The notes under the pieces are model-generated. The model was not told where the DNA came from, did no database searches, and saw only the letters and a list, made by a program, of their open reading frames with translations. From assembly GCA_052148715.1 (NCBI GenBank), contig JBKQHQ010000143.1:1-53518 (forward strand): DNA of 53,518 nucleotides, in the 5' to 3' direction. This document shows positions 1 through 9,031 of the stretch, piece after piece. The stretch is from JBKQHQ01 sp052148715. GTDB taxonomy: Bacteria > Pseudomonadota > Alphaproteobacteria > Rhizobiales > Xanthobacteraceae. Both the position numbers and the translations under genes were made by a program. Each line of letters begins with the position of its first letter. Position 1 is the first letter of the stretch.

Positions 1-1
1 T

Positions 2-472
2 ACTCGTCAATTGCGGGCCTTTGTCGGGATTGTATACTCGGAGATCAGTATTGATCATAGGAGGCTTCTTGGCTTCGTGGATTACAAAATCGCTGGTCAA
101 ACACCAGCGTTTGATGTTGATTTGCGCATGTCTGCCAAGGTTTTCGATGGCACCAATCCACCTGCCTGGGAAATGCCAGACACCATTGAGGATGTCGGAA
201 AGGGGGGCGTCATCCTGCCCGCCATAAGTTGGCGACGACATTGCCCCGTCAAAGGTGGGGAAGATACTTCCGGTTTGATAGAGCATCTCACCAATAGGGA
301 AAAAAGAGTGTGGGTTTGGGGCACGATTTCTTATGTCGATATCTTCGGTAAGACTTGTGGCGTTCAATTTCGCTTTTGGTCTTCCAGCATCAAGAAAAAC
401 AAGACCGAAGGTGAATACTTCTCGCTTATCCCTGAGGTGGAATACACCACAGCAAGTTACGGCGAGAGCTGA
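2..472 (+). CDS. Hypothetical protein, C-terminal part (5' end outside window)
   Basis: The reading frame is open from the first codon of the window, so the gene starts upstream; a TTG at 11 is only an internal codon. The visible 156 residues begin with a basic LRAFVG stretch followed about 25 residues later by AGQTPAFDV. From family memory, this RAF/RAYV...G-TPA pattern is typical of a large group of rhizobial hypothetical proteins with N-terminal transmembrane helices and a C-terminal beta-rich domain, so the missing part probably holds membrane segments. A late FGKTCGVQFRF segment fits the same beta domain. No enzyme motif is visible and the function is unknown. The next gene starts 190 bases downstream. 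Confidence 0.6.
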   Translation, partial: TRQLRAFVGIVYSEISIDHRRLLGFVDYKIAGQTPAFDVDLRMSAKVFDGTNPPAWEMPDTIEDVGKGGVILPAISWRRHCPVKGGEDTSGLIEHLTNREKRVWVWGTISYVDIFGKTCGVQFRFWSSSIKKNKTEGEYFSLIPEVEYTTASYGES

Positions 473-661
473 TGCTGCCGTCAAAAGGACATGACGGCGC
501 GGATACGGCAACCGCGCCCAGCATCGCGCACCGGCCTGTCGGAGCCATCCGCAGGAGGATTTTCTACCTATGTCAAGAGCGGGATAATCACCCTTTTTTG
601 GATCGCGCGGGTATGCGTCGGCGAGTTGCGCGGCGGCCTCGATTATTAGGAGATTGACCGC

Positions 662-1051
662 ATGTTGTTGGTCGCAACGCGACTGACGCCCAGTCCCGTG
701 CACGGGATCGGCATTTTCGCCGATACCTTCATTGCGAAGGGTACGCCGGTCTGGAAATTTCTGCGCGGCTTCGACCTCGAGCTGCCGCTCGATTTCCCCC
801 TCTCGCTCTCAGAACCCGCACGCCGGCAGTTCTTGAAATACACCTACATCAGCCCCGCCACAGGAAACTATATCCTGTGCACCGATGACGCGCGCTTCTT
901 CAATCACTCGGACGACCCCAACGTCATCAGCACGTCGGTCGAGGGCGAGCAGGAGGGCATGGATATCGCGGCGCGCGACATCAACGCCGGCGAAGAGCTC
1001 CTCTATGATTATCGCGTTTTTGGAGGAGCTGCGTACCTCCCGAACGGATGA
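662..1051 (+). CDS. Small SET-domain protein (putative lysine methyltransferase)
   Basis: A 129-residue protein that is essentially one SET domain. The N-terminal GIGIFA segment (residues about 16-21), the central RFFNHSDDPN (about 79-88, matching the R-x-NHS-x-x-PN AdoMet-binding motif) and the C-terminal INAGEELLYDY (about 109-119) occur in SET order. An AGGAG ribosome site lies 10 bases before the ATG. Family knowledge: SET proteins transfer a methyl group from S-adenosylmethionine to lysine side chains; bacterial short forms are common and their substrates are mostly unknown. There is no post-SET cysteine cluster. The gene is convergent with the M32 peptidase gene, 66 bases away, and looks monocistronic. 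Confidence 0.85.
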   Translation: MLLVATRLTPSPVHGIGIFADTFIAKGTPVWKFLRGFDLELPLDFPLSLSEPARRQFLKYTYISPATGNYILCTDDARFFNHSDDPNVISTSVEGEQEGMDIAARDINAGEELLYDYRVFGGAAYLPNG

Positions 1052-1117
1052 TGCGCTTCATTTTTCCCGGGCGCGCGTCGGGGTGGCCCCTGCGCAGGAA
1101 AAGCTCTGCAGGGCAAC

Positions 1118-2779
1118 CTAATTCAGGTCGGCGCGGCGCGGGGCACCCGCGTCTGCGTTGATCGGCAAGCGATAGAACTCGCCGTACTTCGCGCGGATAT
1201 AGGCGAGGTAGGGCGCCGTGCTCATCGGCCCGCCGGTCGACCGCTCGACGAGCTCATTCGGTTCGAACTTGCGTCCGTGCCGGTAGAGATGCTCACGCAA
1301 CCAGCCATGCAGCGTGCCGAACGCGCCTTCTGCGATCTCCCGCGGAATTTCGGGATGCGCCTTGACGGCGGCGGCATAAAACTGCGCGCTCAAAATGTTG
1401 CCGATGGTGTAGCCCTGGAAGCCGCCGCCGATGCCGCCCGAATACCAATGCACGTCCTGCAGACAGCCGTCGCGATCGTCGGGCGGAGCGAGGCCGAGAT
1501 CGGCCTGCATGGCGGCGCGCCACGCCTCCGGCAAGTCCCTGACCTGCAGCCGGCCCTCGAGCAGCGCCAGCTCCAGCTCGAAGCGCAGCATGATATGGAG
1601 ATTATAGGTCACCTCGTCGGCGTCGGTGCGGATCAGGGATCGTTCAACCTTGTTGATGGCGCGATAGAACGTCTCGAGCGTCACGCCTGTGAACTGATCC
1701 TGAAAGGTGCGCTGCAGCAGCGGATAAAAGTGCTCCCAGAAGGTGCGGCTGCGGCCCACCACGTTTTCCCAGAGCCGCGACTGGCTCTCATGCACGCCGG
1801 CGGAGGCGCCCGATCCAAGCGGCGTGCCTTCGAGCGTCGAGCCGACGCCCTGCTCGTAGAGCGCGTGGCCGGCCTCGTGGACGGTCGAGAACAGCGCCTG
1901 ACCGACATCGCTCTCGTAGAACCGGGTCGTGATGCGCACGTCGCCGCCGGAGAACTTGGTGCAGAACGGATGGTGAGTCTTGTCAAGCCGGCCGCGGTCG
2001 AGGTCGTAGCCGATCTGCTTGATCACGGCGAGGCTGAACTCAAGCTGGGCCGGCTCGCCAAAGAAGCCATGGAGGCAGTGATCGTCGGCGGCCGTCTGCT
2101 CGGATATGGCGCGCACGATCGGCACGAGCTCGCTGCGCAGCCCTGAAAACAGGGCGCGGATCGAGGCTGTCGTCATGCCCTGGTCCATGTCGTCGATCAG
2201 CGGGTCGGCGATGTGGTCGTAGGGGGCGAAGAAGCCGGCATACTCGCGGCTGAGATCGAGCGCTTGCTCCAGGAACGGCAGCATGGTCGCGAAATCGTTC
2301 GCAGGCCTCGCCCGCGTCCAGGCGTCGTAGGAGGCCGAGCCGAACGCGCTCGCGCGCGCGACATAGTCCGCCGGCACCTTGATCGCCTTTTCGAAGTCGC
2401 GCCGCGCCACGCGGATCAGGCTCGCCGCATCGCTGTCGTCGGGGAGGCTTTCGCCGTAGGGCGCCAGCGCGTCGAGCAGCTTGCCGAGCGCGGGATCGAC
2501 GCGCCTTTCATGCGCAAGCCGGCTCAGGGTGGCGCTTTGCCGCGCCCGCGCCGGCGCCCCGCCCTTCGGCATGTAGGTCGCTTGATCCCAGCCGAGCAGC
2601 GCGCCGGCGGCGCCCAGATCATTGATCTCGAGCAGGCGTTGCTTGAGCTCCTTGAGCATCGTCTCCGGCGCTTCGTTTCCGCGGGTCGCGGTCTCGCTGG
2701 TCGTGGTCATGGGCAATCGAGGTTCTTGCTGGGGAGAGGTCTGCCAGGGTCTCTTAGCAGATCGCTGCGACTTCGGCAT
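1118..2779 (-). CDS. Carboxypeptidase M32 (Taq/Pfu type)
   Basis: A cytosolic zinc metallocarboxypeptidase of family M32 that trims C-terminal residues from peptides. All the family signatures are visible in order: the zinc motif HEAGH in HEAGHALYEQG, then HESQSR, then IRTDADEVTYNLH, then the LQDVHW...GGFQGYTIGN region. The length (553 aa, or 530 from the inner start) is normal for the family, and no signal peptide is seen. I use the start at 2779 because GGGAG lies 7 bases before it; an in-frame ATG at 2710, nearer the usual family start, has no clear ribosome site. The gene is monocistronic, and divergent from the binding-protein gene at 2931. Confidence 0.93.
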   Translation of the reverse strand: MPKSQRSAKRPWQTSPQQEPRLPMTTTSETATRGNEAPETMLKELKQRLLEINDLGAAGALLGWDQATYMPKGGAPARARQSATLSRLAHERRVDPALGKLLDALAPYGESLPDDSDAASLIRVARRDFEKAIKVPADYVARASAFGSASYDAWTRARPANDFATMLPFLEQALDLSREYAGFFAPYDHIADPLIDDMDQGMTTASIRALFSGLRSELVPIVRAISEQTAADDHCLHGFFGEPAQLEFSLAVIKQIGYDLDRGRLDKTHHPFCTKFSGGDVRITTRFYESDVGQALFSTVHEAGHALYEQGVGSTLEGTPLGSGASAGVHESQSRLWENVVGRSRTFWEHFYPLLQRTFQDQFTGVTLETFYRAINKVERSLIRTDADEVTYNLHIMLRFELELALLEGRLQVRDLPEAWRAAMQADLGLAPPDDRDGCLQDVHWYSGGIGGGFQGYTIGNILSAQFYAAAVKAHPEIPREIAEGAFGTLHGWLREHLYRHGRKFEPNELVERSTGGPMSTAPYLAYIRAKYGEFYRLPINADAGAPRRADLN

Positions 2780-2930
2780 GTGCAGGCTCCCAAGATCGAC
2801 CGGTCTGGAAAAGGTGGGCAGCGCTGCGGCTCAGGAAACGCATTTTTTGCTTCGATCGGACTTTTGTGATTGACTTTGCCTGAAAAATATTCGGCCGCGA
2901 GCAAGACGGTCACCCTCGAGGGAGGATGCG

Positions 2931-4178
2931 ATGGCGCTGCCACTCGATCGGCGCAAGTTCTTGGCGCGCGCCGGCGCCGCAATTGCCGCGGGCACGGCGG
3001 GCCTTCCGACGCCGTCGATCGCGCAGGACGCGCCGTTGAAGATCGGCCTCCTGACAGTCAAGACCGGCCCGCTCGCCGCCGGCGGCGTCCACCTGGAAGA
3101 GGGTATTACCGCCTTCCTGAATGAGCGCAACGCCACGCTGGCGGGCCGCAAGATCGAGCTGATCGTCGCCGACACCGGCGGCAATCCGGCCGGCGCCAAG
3201 AACAAAGCGCAGGAGCTTGTCGAGCGCGAGCGCGTCGATCTCGTGATGGGGCCGTTCGCGGCCTTCGAGCTGCTCGCGGTGGTCGATTATCTGGCCGAAA
3301 AGAAGATGCCGGTGCTCGCCTTCGCGGCGGCCGAGGACGTAACGCAACGCCGGAGCAACCCCTATTTGGCGCGCGCCTCATACACCTCTGCGCAATGCCT
3401 CTACCCGCTCGCCGACTACGTGATCAAGGAGCTGAAGCTCACGCGCGCCATCACCATGGCGGATGACTTCGCGTACGGCCACGAGCAAGTCGGCGGTTTC
3501 CAGCGTGTGTTCGAGGAGGGCGGCGGCCGCGTAGTCAAGAAACTGTGGTCGCCGCTCGGCACTCCCGACTACGTTCCCTATGTTGCCCAGATTCAAGATT
3601 GCGACGTCGTGTGCGAGGTGCTGGCGGGATCCAACCCGCTCAGATTCACCAAGCAATATAAGGAGCTTGGGCTGAAGCAAGCCCTAGTGGGGGGAAGCAC
3701 GATTGCCGACGACACCATCTTGGGCAGTTTCGGCGACGAGGCAGTCGGCCTAATCAACACGATACCTTACACGCTGGCGCTGGATACCCCAGCCAATCAG
3801 CGCTTCGTCGCCGCGATGCGCAAAGCCCACGGCGCCGACGTGCCGATCGGTTTCTACGCGGCCTGCTTTTACGTCAACGGCTTGATCATCGAGGCGGCGC
3901 TGCAGAAGACCGGCGGCAAGTCGGATAACCCTGCGCAGCTGATCCAGGCGATACGCTCGGTCGCCCTCACCGACACGCCGCGCGGCCCGATCAGCTTCGA
4001 CGACCATGGCAATGCTGTGTTCGACATCTATGTCTGCCGCGTCGAGCGCAAGAACGGCAAGCTCGTCAATGTGCCGATAAAGACCTATCCGAAGGTGAGC
4101 CAGTTTTGGACCTATGATCCGAAATGGCTTTTGCAACAGCCGGTATATTCGCGCGATTATCCGCCGCTGAAAGGCTGA
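2931..4178 (+). CDS. ABC importer substrate-binding protein, Leu/Ile/Val (Peripla_BP_6) type
   Basis: A periplasmic type I binding protein of 415 residues. The N-terminus has a Tat-like signal (LDRRKFLARAGAAIAAG...) with likely cleavage after SIAQ near residue 33; the mature protein opens with LKIGLLTVKTGPLAAGG, as in the Leu/Ile/Val-binding family. The start is supported by GAGGGAGG just upstream. No permease or ATPase gene adjoins it, so it may share the LivHMGF complex encoded from 7105 onward or be an orphan receptor. The ligand cannot be read from the sequence; the setting suggests an aromatic or other organic acid (inference). Confidence 0.9.
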   Translation: MALPLDRRKFLARAGAAIAAGTAGLPTPSIAQDAPLKIGLLTVKTGPLAAGGVHLEEGITAFLNERNATLAGRKIELIVADTGGNPAGAKNKAQELVERERVDLVMGPFAAFELLAVVDYLAEKKMPVLAFAAAEDVTQRRSNPYLARASYTSAQCLYPLADYVIKELKLTRAITMADDFAYGHEQVGGFQRVFEEGGGRVVKKLWSPLGTPDYVPYVAQIQDCDVVCEVLAGSNPLRFTKQYKELGLKQALVGGSTIADDTILGSFGDEAVGLINTIPYTLALDTPANQRFVAAMRKAHGADVPIGFYAACFYVNGLIIEAALQKTGGKSDNPAQLIQAIRSVALTDTPRGPISFDDHGNAVFDIYVCRVERKNGKLVNVPIKTYPKVSQFWTYDPKWLLQQPVYSRDYPPLKG

Positions 4179-4217
4179 CGCGCGCATCGGCACGCGGTCC
4201 GACCTGGTCTTCAGGAT

Positions 4218-4247
4218 GCCGAGGCGGCGCCTAAGTGCCGCCTCGGC
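4218..4247 (+). terminator. Strong hairpin after the binding-protein gene
   Basis: A perfect 11-bp stem (GCCGAGGCGGC / GCCGCCTCGGC) with an 8-base loop lies 39 bases after the stop at 4178 and between two convergent genes. There is no T-run, so it could act as a bidirectional barrier or as an mRNA 3'-end stabiliser rather than a classic intrinsic terminator. Confidence 0.6.
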
Positions 4248-4303
4248 GAGGGCGGGCAAACACGAAACGGACACGCGCGGGCTCAGTGACAGTGGCTCGC
4301 GCC

Positions 4304-4774
4304 TCACCGCCGCGTCACGAGGAGCGCCGCCGCGCCAATCTCGTCATCAGGCATCAGAACGGCGCCACGCGGATCCACCGTCAGCACGCGCCTGCACGCC
4401 GGCATGTCCGGCACATAACTCACCCTGAGCTCATTTTCGCGATAAGCGGCGGCCTTTTCCGCACCAGCAAGCGTTTTTTCAGCGACGATGATGTTTTCAC
4501 CTCCACACCGGATGGCCAAACTCCAACCGGAGTTTATGGCCGCGAGACTGGCACCGCACCCTATTTCCTTTTGGTACATCTTTTTGCAATTGGCGATCGC
4601 GCCGGCGATTGCCCGACCGGTATCCATTTCTGTTGCCACACCCCACGAGCCGTCTGGCGCCACCGTCAGCACGGTCCAAGGCTCCGATGGATCGATCGTC
4701 TCAGCCGCCATCGCCGAGGAGCCAAAGCCGAGCAGAGCTGCGACGGTGATGGCTATAGTGTTTTTGATCAGCAT
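4304..4774 (-). CDS. Secreted DUF4189-like protein
   Basis: A 156-residue exported protein. The start is the ATG at 4774, because AGGAG lies 8 bases upstream; a TTG six bases further out is too close to that site. Residues 1 to about 24 form a signal peptide (MLIKNTIAITVAALLGFGSSAMA, cleaved before AETID). The mature part has WGVA...G.A.A.A...C......C followed by a second W-x-A-x-x-C unit, the spacing of conserved Trp and Cys residues I associate with DUF4189. The domain is found in small secreted proteins of proteobacteria and its role is unknown. The gene stands alone, convergent with the binding-protein gene. Confidence 0.65.
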   Translation of the reverse strand: MLIKNTIAITVAALLGFGSSAMAAETIDPSEPWTVLTVAPDGSWGVATEMDTGRAIAGAIANCKKMYQKEIGCGASLAAINSGWSLAIRCGGENIIVAEKTLAGAEKAAAYRENELRVSYVPDMPACRRVLTVDPRGAVLMPDDEIGAAALLVTRR

Positions 4775-5119
4775 GCCCAAATCTCCTGAAATTTGATTCG
4801 ATCATTTCGATCGAGGTGACGCCGCCCATGCGCGCGCCGCAGGAGAACCATGTCAGTGCAATTGAATCGATAACAGGTGCGCGGCCACACGCGGCGTTGG
4901 TGCCCTACAATCCGATTGGCATACCTGTTCTATCCAGGCGCATCGACCGAGCTCGATGCGCGTTCGCTTGATTTCGCCCTTCTTGCCGGGGGAAGCCGCG
5001 CGTCGACGCGGTCCTTTTTCGCGCGTTGTTCAATATTGCGGTCACGCGAAATGGCGTCATGCGACCGCTTCCTAACCTCGCCCTGTCAGGCGGAGGACCA
5101 ACTTGAGCGGAAAAAGGCC
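4775..5119. other. Intergenic stretch, 345 bases, no gene seen
   Basis: It lies between two minus-strand genes, downstream of the RidA-family gene and upstream of the DUF4189-like gene. Apart from the ribosome site of the latter I see no convincing coding frame, hairpin with T-run or repeat; the open frames here look like high-GC shadows. Confidence 0.5.
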
Positions 5120-5545
5120 CTAATCGATCACGGCGACCGCGTTGATCTCGATCAGGCAGCGCGGATCGGTCGCGAGCCGCACCACTTGCACGGTCGTGGT
5201 CGTGGGCCTGGCATCCTGAAAATAGTCGGCCCAGGCCCGGTTGAGCGAATCTTGATCCGACAGGTCGGTGACGAACCGATCCGCCTTGACAATATCGGCA
5301 AAGCTCGCACCGACGGCATCGAGCCCGCGTTTGAGATTCTCCAGCGCCGCGCGCGCCTGTCCCGCCATGTCGCGCGGCATGCTGTCGAATTCCTGCGGCC
5401 GGTGCGGATGGTGATGATAGACCGGCGCCGCCGTGACGCCCGCGAGATACACGGTCGTGCCTCCCTTCACCTTGATGGCTGGGGCGTACGGCATCCACAT
5501 TTTGGGCGCATCGGGCCAGTGCACATGCTCAACGGTCTTCGGCAT
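5120..5545 (-). CDS. RidA/YjgF/UK114-family protein
   Basis: A 141-residue member of the RidA family, which form trimers that hydrolyse reactive enamine/imine intermediates. The C-terminal signature is visible: VRLATDPRCLIEINAVAVID, including the arginine preceding the (I/V)E-(I/V)-x-A-x-A strand that binds the carboxylate in deaminating members. A longer frame reaches 5650, but the ATG at 5545 carries AGGAGG about 9 bases upstream and fits the family length. Many catabolic clusters carry such a RidA-like protein. The gene is divergent from the Liv operon that starts at 5763, so it may belong to the same module (inference). Confidence 0.88.
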   Translation of the reverse strand: MPKTVEHVHWPDAPKMWMPYAPAIKVKGGTTVYLAGVTAAPVYHHHPHRPQEFDSMPRDMAGQARAALENLKRGLDAVGASFADIVKADRFVTDLSDQDSLNRAWADYFQDARPTTTTVQVVRLATDPRCLIEINAVAVID

Positions 5546-5762
5546 CGACGGCTTCCTCCTGATCCATTCGCGGTGAAGCTCATCATCGCACAAATGTCGC
5601 ACGAAATGCGCTCGCTTTCCCGCTGAATGCACGCGCGGGCGTGCTCGCACCCGGCGAACCCGTCTTCTCGATCATTGACGCGAGCTCAAATCCCATGGCA
5701 CCAATTTTGCTATCCTTCCGGCGGAAGGCGCCTCGAAACATTTGCGGGGCAGGGAGAGCATC

Positions 5763-7037
5763 ATGCAAGTTTGGCTGCGCTGCTGTGCCGTCGTTCTCGG
5801 TACAATCACTATGCTGTCCGGGAGCGTCGACGTTCGCGCACAGGATGCAATTCGGATCGGCGTGCTGCTGCCGCTGACCGGGCCGTTCGCAAAGAACGGG
5901 ATCGAGAACTGGGAGGCGTTGCAGATCGCCCGCGACATGATCAACGAGCGCCGCGGCATCAATGGACGCAAGATCGAATACCTGCAAGGCGACGCGACCA
6001 ATCCCAGCGCGGCGATCAGCGAAACCGAGCGCATCATCACCAAGGAGGATATCAAGATCACGACCGGATCGTTCGCCTCGCCGCTGGCGATCGCCGTCAG
6101 CCAGGCGGCCGAGCGGCATGGGGTTTTTCATTGGGAGACCACGGGCGCGGCGGAAATCATCACCCGGCGCGGCTTCAAGCACACCTTCCAGGTCGGCCCG
6201 CCGGCGCGGAAATACGGCGAGGCGGCGGTCGATTTCATCGTCGACGACCTCGCGAAGCGGCTCGGCAAGCCGGCGAGCGAACAGCGGATCGCCCTGTTGT
6301 GGGAGAACCGCGCCTTCGGCAAGTCGGTCGGCGACGGCATTCGCGCCTACACGCAAGCCAAGGGCATCAAACTCGTCTACGACGAAGGCTATGATCAGTT
6401 CGCAACCGACATGACCCCGATCGTGCAGCAGCTCAAGGACGCGCATCCGGACATACTGATCGCCATTTCGTTTCCCAACGACGCGATCCTGTTCCAGCGC
6501 AAGGCAAAGGAGCTCGATTTCAACGTCGCGGCCTTCATCGGCGTCAGTGCCGGCTATTCGTCGCCGGACCTGCGCAATTCAATCACCGACATGGTCAACG
6601 GCATCTTCGTGGCCGACTTCCCGCCGCGCGTGAATCCGGCCGTGCTGAAGCCCGAGGTACGCAAGGTCGCCGATGAATTCTATCGGCGCTATGAAGAGAA
6701 ATTGAAGCGCCTGCCCGCCGGTCATGCGACGGCGGGCTTCTCCGCGATCTGGGCGCTGTTCACGGACGTGCTGCCGAAAGCGAAAACGTTCGAGCCCGAC
6801 GAGTTGCGCGAGATCGCGCTCGCGCTTGACCTGCCGGAAGGGTCGCTCGTCAACGGCAGCGGCATCAAGTTCACCAACTTCGATTGGGCCGCGGACCCCA
6901 AGGACGCCGGACAGAACCTGCGCGCCGCCATCGGCGTCTGGCAATGGACGAAGGGCGGCAACGAGGAGGTGTTTCCGGTCAAGCTCATGACGCACGAGCC
7001 CAGCATGGTGCCGCTGCCGCCTTGGAGCCAGCGTTGA
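5763..7037 (+). CDS. ABC importer substrate-binding protein, Leu/Ile/Val type
   Basis: First gene of a full Liv-type importer operon; 424 residues. A Sec-type signal peptide (MQVWLRCCAVVLGTITMLSG..., cleavage near VRAQ) precedes IRIGVLLPLTGPFAKNG, the typical N-terminal strand of the family. I chose the ATG at 5763, with GGGAG 6 to 10 bases upstream, over an in-frame TTG at 5742. The protein is a Venus-flytrap receptor that delivers ligand to the LivHM permeases. Its tail (MTHEPSMVPLPPWSQR) is the usual tail of aromatic-acid-type Liv receptors, but the true ligand is unknown. A compact hairpin directly follows its stop. Confidence 0.92.
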   Translation: MQVWLRCCAVVLGTITMLSGSVDVRAQDAIRIGVLLPLTGPFAKNGIENWEALQIARDMINERRGINGRKIEYLQGDATNPSAAISETERIITKEDIKITTGSFASPLAIAVSQAAERHGVFHWETTGAAEIITRRGFKHTFQVGPPARKYGEAAVDFIVDDLAKRLGKPASEQRIALLWENRAFGKSVGDGIRAYTQAKGIKLVYDEGYDQFATDMTPIVQQLKDAHPDILIAISFPNDAILFQRKAKELDFNVAAFIGVSAGYSSPDLRNSITDMVNGIFVADFPPRVNPAVLKPEVRKVADEFYRRYEEKLKRLPAGHATAGFSAIWALFTDVLPKAKTFEPDELREIALALDLPEGSLVNGSGIKFTNFDWAADPKDAGQNLRAAIGVWQWTKGGNEEVFPVKLMTHEPSMVPLPPWSQR

Positions 7038-7054
7038 TCCGGCGCTGCGCCGGA
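7038..7054 (+). terminator. Small intergenic hairpin between receptor and permease genes
   Basis: TCCGGCG-CTG-CGCCGGA begins at the base after the receptor stop codon: a perfect 7-bp stem with a 3-base loop and no T-run. A stem at this place in receptor-first transport operons usually protects the receptor mRNA 3' end, giving more receptor than permease; that role here is inference. Confidence 0.45.
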
Positions 7055-7104
7055 CTGCGCGCCGGCAGCGGCGTTGCCGACGGGTTGGTTCGCGCGCCGC
7101 CCGG

Positions 7105-7992
7105 ATGATGATCACTGTCGGGCAACTCGTCTTCTCCGGCATTCTGATCGGCGCCGTCTACGCGCTGATGAGCATGGGTCTGACCCTCATCTTCGGCGTG
7201 CTGCGGGTGGTCAATTTCGCCCATGGCGAGTTTCTGATGATCGCGATGTACGGCGTCTGGGCGATCACGACGCTCTTCCGCCTCAACCCTTACGTCGCCG
7301 CCGTGGCGGTGGTGCCGGCCATGTTTCTGGTCGGCGGCATCATTCATCGGCTGATGATCGCGCCGTCGCTCGACAAGCCGCATCTCGTGGTCGTGTTCGT
7401 GACGATGGGGCTGTCGATCTTCCTGCAGAACGCGGCGCTGATGCTGCTGACCGCCGACCTGCGCGATGTGCCGCCGGTGTTCGACAACTCGGTGACGCTC
7501 GGCCCGTTCTATTTCAAGCCTGAGCTGCTGCTCGGCTTTTTGATCACCATCCTCTGCACCATCGTGCTGCAGTGGACGATCAAGACGACTTATCTGGGCA
7601 AGGCGATCCGCGCCACCGTGCAGGACCGTGAAGCCGCGATGCTGATGGGTATTCCGGTCCCGCGCATCTTTCTGATCACCTTTGCCGGCGGGTCGGCGCT
7701 GGTCGGGCTCGCGGCCTGCGTGATGATGCCGCTATTTTCGGTCTTCCCGACGGTGGGGCTCAATTTCGTCCTGATCGCCTTCGTGGTCGTGGTGGTCGGC
7801 GGGATGGGCAGCATCGGCGGCGCGCTCATCGGCGGAATCTGCCTCGGCGTCGTGCAGTCGCTGAGCAGCTACTACATTGCTCCCGCCTATGGGCAGATGT
7901 TTTTCTTCATCTTATTCCTGCTGGTCATGATCTTTCGCCCCAATGGACTGCTGGGACAGAAGGGGACGGCGATGATCGGCATGAACGACTGA
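7105..7992 (+). CDS. livH: Liv-type ABC importer permease (LivH family)
   Basis: An integral inner-membrane protein of 295 residues with about eight hydrophobic helices. It starts MITVGQLVFSGILIGAVYALMSMGLTLIFG, the near-invariant LivH opening (GxxxGxxYALxAxGLxLIFGV), followed by RVVNFAHGEFLM. A GGMGSIGGALIGG loop near residue 235 is the family's ATPase-coupling segment. It pairs with LivM to form the membrane channel for the ligand captured by the protein at 5763. Two adjacent ATGs (7105, 7108) are possible starts. It lies 67 bases after the receptor gene and 19 bases before livM. Confidence 0.95.
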   Translation: MMITVGQLVFSGILIGAVYALMSMGLTLIFGVLRVVNFAHGEFLMIAMYGVWAITTLFRLNPYVAAVAVVPAMFLVGGIIHRLMIAPSLDKPHLVVVFVTMGLSIFLQNAALMLLTADLRDVPPVFDNSVTLGPFYFKPELLLGFLITILCTIVLQWTIKTTYLGKAIRATVQDREAAMLMGIPVPRIFLITFAGGSALVGLAACVMMPLFSVFPTVGLNFVLIAFVVVVVGGMGSIGGALIGGICLGVVQSLSSYYIAPAYGQMFFFILFLLVMIFRPNGLLGQKGTAMIGMND

Positions 7993-8011
7993 CCCCACAA
8001 AGATCCAACCC

Positions 8012-9031
8012 ATGTCGACCGCCCTAATCCCTGGCGAAGAGAAATTCCGATTGCCGCGGATGCCCAATCGCGGAACGATTTCGCTGCTCGAACTCGCGCT
8101 ATTTGCGTTGAGCGTCGTGCTGATCGTGGTTCGGCTGCCGCAGAATCTGCAGGATGTCGTCATTCTGACCTATCTCTGGGCCGCTTTGGCGCTCGCCTGG
8201 AACATTGCCGGGGGCTACGCCGGCCTGATCTCGTTCGGGCACGCGGCGTTCTTCGGCGTCGGCGCCTATACCTCGACCATCCTTTTGCTGCGGCTGGGGC
8301 TCTCGCCGTGGATTGGGCTGTGGTGCGGCGGCCTGCTCGCGGCCGGCATGGGCGCGGTGCTGGCGATAATTTGCGCCCGGCTGCGCGGGCCGTTCTTCAT
8401 CCTGTCCACCCTTGCTGCGGCGGAAGTGATCCGCATCGGTGCGTTGAACTGGGCGACGCTGACCGGAGGGCCTGAAGGATTGTCGATCCCTCCGGTCGCC
8501 AGCGTCTCAGCGATGGTGTTCGCCTCCAAGGGCGCCTACATGGTCCTGATGCTCGCCTTCCTGGTGATCGTCTATGCCGTCACCAAGATCGTCGAGGGCT
8601 CGCGCTACGGCTTCTATCTCTTCGCCGTGCGCGACGACGAGGACGCTGCCGCTGCCGCCGGTGTCAATCCGTTGCTGATCCGCACCACCGCCATGGCGCT
8701 GAGCGCCTTCCTCACCGGCGTCGGCGGATCGTTGTTTGCACAGTATTTTCTCTATCTCGATCCAACCTATGTGATCTCGCCGGAGTTGTCGTTTCAATTC
8801 GCGCTTCTGCCCGCGGTCGGTGGGTTGGGGACGGCGATAGGTCCGGTCCTCGGCTCCTTCCTGATCACACCGGTCTCCGAGTTGTTGCGCTCGTTCGTCG
8901 GCAACACGCTCGCGGGCCTGCATCTCGTCGTCTACGGCGCGGCCTTGATCGTGGTCATGCTGTATTTCCCGGGCGGCTTGGCCGCCGCCTTGGATAAGTT
9001 ATTCTCTCGGACGCGGGGGAAGGGTGGATGA
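8012..9031 (+). CDS. livM: Liv-type ABC importer permease (LivM family)
   Basis: The second permease subunit, 339 residues, with about nine hydrophobic helices. The segment AWNIAGGYAGLISFGHAAFFGVGAY (residues about 62-86) is the LivM hallmark and VGGLGTAIGPVLGSF (about 272-286) is the coupling loop. The N-terminus is a short hydrophilic leader before the first helix. Its stop overlaps the next gene's start (ATGA), which implies translational coupling with livG. Confidence 0.95.
   Translation: MSTALIPGEEKFRLPRMPNRGTISLLELALFALSVVLIVVRLPQNLQDVVILTYLWAALALAWNIAGGYAGLISFGHAAFFGVGAYTSTILLLRLGLSPWIGLWCGGLLAAGMGAVLAIICARLRGPFFILSTLAAAEVIRIGALNWATLTGGPEGLSIPPVASVSAMVFASKGAYMVLMLAFLVIVYAVTKIVEGSRYGFYLFAVRDDEDAAAAAGVNPLLIRTTAMALSAFLTGVGGSLFAQYFLYLDPTYVISPELSFQFALLPAVGGLGTAIGPVLGSFLITPVSELLRSFVGNTLAGLHLVVYGAALIVVMLYFPGGLAAALDKLFSRTRGKGG

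Noticed and set aside
472..657. 61-codon frame between the first gene and the SET gene
   Set aside because: No ribosome site and basic, unstructured composition; it starts on the stop codon of the preceding gene by chance.
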